Origin: Leuconostoc lactis
Lineage (GTDB): Bacteria; Bacillota; Bacilli; Lactobacillales; Lactobacillaceae
Assembly (NCBI RefSeq): GCF_007954625.1
Contig: NZ_CP042420.1
Span: forward strand, 814,501 to 878,500
Reading direction: 5' to 3'
Length of the DNA stretch: 64,000 nt
The position numbers and the translations under genes were made by a program. Under the pieces are notes generated by a model. That model had not been told where the DNA came from, searched no databases, and was given only the letters and a program-made list of their open reading frames with translations. Of this stretch, positions 61,091-64,000 are shown in pieces. Every line of letters begins with the position of its first letter. Position 1 is the first letter of the stretch.

Positions 61091-62467
61091 ATGCCACGAA
61101 CAATTTTGCCAGTAAAACTGCATGAACAACTGACGGTGACTGTCGATGATATCCGAATTGATGGGATGGGCATCGTCAATATTACCCCCACTTATCCGCT
61201 TTATGTCGCGGATGCGCTCCCAGGTGAAAAAATCACCATTGAAGTGACGCAAGTTGACAAATTCTCAGGCTATGCCAAGGTATTGCAACGCTTGGTGGCG
61301 TCAGATCAACGTCAAAATAGTGATCGCCAGTATCTAATCGATGCGGGTACAGCACCACTTGTGAATCTTAAGTACCAAGCACAACTTGATTTGAAACAAG
61401 CGCAAGTTCAACGGTTGTTTGCCCAACGTGGGCTTGACGTGACGGTCGCGCCAACCATTGGGATGGCGGATCCGACGTATTATCGCAATAAAACAATTGT
61501 GCCAGTTAAGTGGCAGAATGGCCATTTAACGAGCGGGTTTTATCGTCGTGGGACGCATGATTTAGTCCCCATGACGGACTATTTTGTCAATGATGCTAAA
61601 ATTGATCAAGCCATTGTTGTGGTACGCGATATCTTAGAAAAGTACCAAATTAGTGCGTTTGATCCGGATCGACAAACAGGTGCGATCCGCTATATTATGA
61701 TTCGACGTGGCTATTATTCACATGAGTTAATGGTTGTGCTCGTCTCAAACGACGCCACCATTCCGCATGAGGCAGATGTGATTGCGGCATTGCGCGCTGA
61801 ACTACCAGAATTAAAGAGTTTGATTTTTAACTTTAGCCCCAAAAAAGACTTTGTTTTGTTAAGCCCCAACAATCGGACATTATGGGGTGATGATGCAATT
61901 CATGATACGTTGCTCGGGTATCAATTTGTCATCGGACCAAATTCATTTTATCAAGTGAATCCGCAAACAACGGAAGTCCTCTATGATCTGGCAGCACAAA
62001 AAGCCCAGTTGCAGCCGACTGATACGGTCATTGATGCCTATTCAGGCATTGGCACGATTGGGATTACGGTAGCCAACCGTGTTAAGCAAGTCTTAGGTGT
62101 TGAAGTTGTGCCAGGCGCAGTGGCGGATGCACAACATAATATGCGGCTTAATGGGATTCAAAATGCCACATATTTGTTAGCTGATGCGCCAGAACAATTT
62201 AAAATCTGGGAAGCGGCACAACTACAGCCAGAAGTGGTCTTTGTTGATCCGCCTCGGCGTGGGTTAACAAGTGAATTAATTCAAGCAACCGTCGATATGG
62301 GGCCAGAACGCTTAGTTTATATTAGCTGCAACCCAGTCACTTTGGCGCGGGATGCCGCTGAAATTGTGCAAAAAGGCTATCAAATTGAAGGCCCAGTACA
62401 ACCAGTTGATCAATTTCCACAGACTTCCCATGTGGAAAGTATTACGGTCTTTAAGAAAAATTTCTAA
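61091..62467 (+). CDS. 23S rRNA (uracil-C5)-methyltransferase, RlmD/RlmCD-like
   Basis: A 458-aa SAM-dependent methyltransferase. The N-terminal TRAM domain is followed by a core with SAM site DAYSGIGTIGI. The nucleophile and base are in YISCNPVTLARD and VDPPRRGLTSEL. The [4Fe-4S] cysteines of RumA (CGGC region) are missing: that stretch reads DAGTAPLVNLKYQAQL. The Fe-S-free form seems to be shared with other LAB. Target uracil not certain. Confidence 0.85.
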   Translation: MPRTILPVKLHEQLTVTVDDIRIDGMGIVNITPTYPLYVADALPGEKITIEVTQVDKFSGYAKVLQRLVASDQRQNSDRQYLIDAGTAPLVNLKYQAQLDLKQAQVQRLFAQRGLDVTVAPTIGMADPTYYRNKTIVPVKWQNGHLTSGFYRRGTHDLVPMTDYFVNDAKIDQAIVVVRDILEKYQISAFDPDRQTGAIRYIMIRRGYYSHELMVVLVSNDATIPHEADVIAALRAELPELKSLIFNFSPKKDFVLLSPNNRTLWGDDAIHDTLLGYQFVIGPNSFYQVNPQTTEVLYDLAAQKAQLQPTDTVIDAYSGIGTIGITVANRVKQVLGVEVVPGAVADAQHNMRLNGIQNATYLLADAPEQFKIWEAAQLQPEVVFVDPPRRGLTSELIQATVDMGPERLVYISCNPVTLARDAAEIVQKGYQIEGPVQPVDQFPQTSHVESITVFKKNF

Positions 62468-62482
62468 TCAAGTCACGCGTGT

Positions 62483-62499
62483 GCGATAGATGCTATCGC
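62483..62499 (+). other. Hairpin before murF
   Basis: GCGATAG-ATG-CTATCGC, 7 bp with a 3-nt loop, upstream of the normal SD (TTGGAGA) of murF. Not a terminator. Confidence 0.4.
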
Positions 62500-62521
62500 T
62501 GGGGATATTTTTGGAGAACAC

Positions 62522-63847
62522 ATGGATTATTCAATAGCAAAAATTGGCGACATTTTAAACGCCGACATACAAGGTAGTGGCCAAGTCACAGGCGTGAGCT
62601 TTAACTCACGCCAAGTGGTGCCAGGGGATTTATTTGTGGCCTTAGTCGCTGATAACGATGGGCATCAGTACATTCAAGATGCCTTACAACGTGGTGCAGC
62701 AGCAGTTTTGGTTGATGATCAACACGACATTCCAAACGATGTGCCAGCCGTGATTGTGCCAGATACGCTGATTGCGCTGCAACAACTGGGGGCTTTTCGT
62801 CGCCAGGAGTTGAACCCTAAAGTGATTGCCATTACGGGCTCTAATGGGAAAACAACCACAAAGGATATGACGGCTGCGGTGATGGCAAAACGTTATAAAA
62901 CCTTTAAAACACCAGAAAATTTCAATAACGAGATTGGTGTACCGATGACGTTGTTGACCATGCCGGCTGATACAGAAGTGTTAGTTGTTGAACTGGGGAT
63001 GGATCGGCCAGGTCAATTAACGGCACTTTCCAAGCTGGTTGTGCCTGATGTGGCAATCATTACGATGATTGGCGAAGCGCATATCGAATTTTTCCAGACA
63101 CGCGCTAAGATTGCCCAAGCTAAATTGGAAATTGTGGCCGGTCTGAAACCAGATGGCGTGTTGTGTATTCCGTTTGATGAGCCGCTGTTAACGCAAGCGG
63201 ATGTTGCCCAACAAGTGGTGGTGTTTGGCGACGGTGTCTCGGCAGTTCAGGGCGATGCGACGACAACAACATTTACGTATCAAGAAATTCGATTTGCAAT
63301 TCCGTTAATTGGCGGTTATAATATTATGAATGCGCTCGCAGCAGTTTCAGCGGGTATCTTACTACATATTGATTTAGACGACGCCGTTGAGGCGCTACAA
63401 ACATTTGATTTGACTAAAAATCGCACAGAGCGACTCGTGACAGCACGCGGCGTGAATTTGATTAGTGATGTTTATAATTCAAATCCGACGGCCGTAGCAG
63501 CAGTTCTGGCGACATTAAAAGCAATACCGGCACCACACAAGTATGTTGTGCTGGGAGATATGTTAGAATTAGGCGAACAAGCAGCCACATTACATGCCAA
63601 TTTGGCCAAAGAAATTTTGGCAGCAAACGTGACTGGTGTTTACCTTGTTGGGCAATTGTTTACGGCAAATACAGCCCCAATTTTAGCGCCACACTTTGAT
63701 TCAGAGCACTTGCATTTATATGACACACATCAACTTGATGCACTTATTGCAGACCTTAAGACGTTAGGGGATGCAGGGGATGTGATCTTATTAAAAGCAA
63801 GTCATGGCATTCATCTAGAAAACGTTGTTAATGCATTAGTACAATAG
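62522..63847 (+). CDS. murF: UDP-N-acetylmuramoyl-tripeptide--D-alanyl-D-alanine ligase
   Basis: A 441-aa Mur ligase that adds D-Ala-D-Ala (or D-Ala-D-Lac) to the cytoplasmic precursor. ATP loop ITGSNGKTTTKD, then NFNNEIGVPMTLL, ELGMDRPGQ, and the C-terminal DVYNSNPTAV. SD TTGGAGA. It completes the precursor pathway begun by MurA. Confidence 0.93.
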   Translation: MDYSIAKIGDILNADIQGSGQVTGVSFNSRQVVPGDLFVALVADNDGHQYIQDALQRGAAAVLVDDQHDIPNDVPAVIVPDTLIALQQLGAFRRQELNPKVIAITGSNGKTTTKDMTAAVMAKRYKTFKTPENFNNEIGVPMTLLTMPADTEVLVVELGMDRPGQLTALSKLVVPDVAIITMIGEAHIEFFQTRAKIAQAKLEIVAGLKPDGVLCIPFDEPLLTQADVAQQVVVFGDGVSAVQGDATTTTFTYQEIRFAIPLIGGYNIMNALAAVSAGILLHIDLDDAVEALQTFDLTKNRTERLVTARGVNLISDVYNSNPTAVAAVLATLKAIPAPHKYVVLGDMLELGEQAATLHANLAKEILAANVTGVYLVGQLFTANTAPILAPHFDSEHLHLYDTHQLDALIADLKTLGDAGDVILLKASHGIHLENVVNALVQ

Positions 63848-63873
63848 TTGTTGTATTTTTGGGGGATGCAAAG

Positions 63874-64000
63874 TTGAAACGCACGCAACACAATACCAGG
63901 CGACGCCATTTATGGCATACTGGTATTTTGGTTATGTTACTGCTAGGTGTTGTTGGCCTATCGAGTTTGATTGCTTTGAGAACAACTGCTGATGCGAAGG
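63874..64000 (+). CDS. Membrane-anchored protein, partial
   Basis: TTG at 63874 follows GGGGGA. The first 42 residues visible have a basic cytoplasmic stretch (MKRTQHNTRRRH) and a transmembrane helix (LVMLLLGVVGLSSLIAL), then polar residues. The gene runs off the window end. Likely an extracytoplasmic protein with a signal anchor. Family cannot be told. Confidence 0.55.
   Translation, partial: MKRTQHNTRRRHLWHTGILVMLLLGVVGLSSLIALRTTADAK

Overview
This window looks like chromosome from a low-to-moderate GC lactic acid bacterium (Lactobacillales), most probably Leuconostocaceae and Weissella-like. The signs are LAB-type gene clusters (a FabT-controlled fab/acc operon with FabK, a coaE-dnaB-dnaI replication cluster, a YibE/YibF pair), a tmRNA whose tag reads AKNENSFAIAA, a Phe T-box upstream of pheST, and Gram-positive promoters and Shine-Dalgarno (SD) sites. 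The genus is inferred, not proven. There are no rRNA genes, IS elements, CRISPR arrays or intact prophage.

Layout. 0-5.3 kb: a ferredoxin-NADP reductase, an EndA-type nuclease, a cystine-type amino acid ABC transporter behind an attenuator with a 17-codon leader peptide, and an HD hydrolase. 5.5-9.9 kb: metG, gap and a metallophosphoesterase. 9.9-20.4 kb: the complete type II fatty acid synthesis operon (fabZ-like, fabT, fabH, acpP, fabK, fabD, fabG, fabF, accB, fabZ, accC, accD, accA). 20.4-21.9 kb: ssrA followed by what looks like a decayed integration site, and a cold shock gene. 22-29.5 kb: envelope and accessory genes (VTT membrane protein, beta-lactamase-like serine hydrolase, GNAT, TetR plus esterase, small membrane proteins, rnhC). 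29.5-40.4 kb: zapA, cvpA, mutS2, mutM, coaE, dnaB, dnaI, YibE/F and tRNA-Cys. 40.4-46.6 kb: a glycosyltransferase, a PurR-type BMP nucleoside-binding gene, and two substrate-binding/permease fusions flanking one ATPase. 46.6-55.4 kb: coiA, pepF, cdd, a D-2-hydroxyacid dehydrogenase, LacI/alcohol dehydrogenase/VOC, fructokinase and an HxlR regulator. 55.4-64 kb: T-box, pheST, murA, rpmE2, an rlmD-like methyltransferase, murF and the start of a membrane protein.

The most unusual signal is recurrent. In six genes (the reductase, both fabZ genes, accD, bmp, pepF) the only good SD is separated from the start codon by a hairpin. The hairpin begins 0-3 nt after the SD and ends 9-12 nt before the ATG, and there is no convincing SD next to the ATG. 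A mini-ORF ending 2-7 nt before the ATG also fits each site. This could be a shared mode of translation initiation or control. Other regulatory findings are a near-perfect 38-bp inverted repeat upstream of gap, a coiA SD buried in an intrinsic terminator, PurBoxes at bmp, two FabT boxes at the fab promoter, and a structured leader before the fructokinase gene.

Among proteins, MurA carries Asp where most homologues have the fosfomycin-target Cys, MetRS has QLGN in place of HIGH, and the RlmD-like enzyme lacks the usual Fe-S cysteines.
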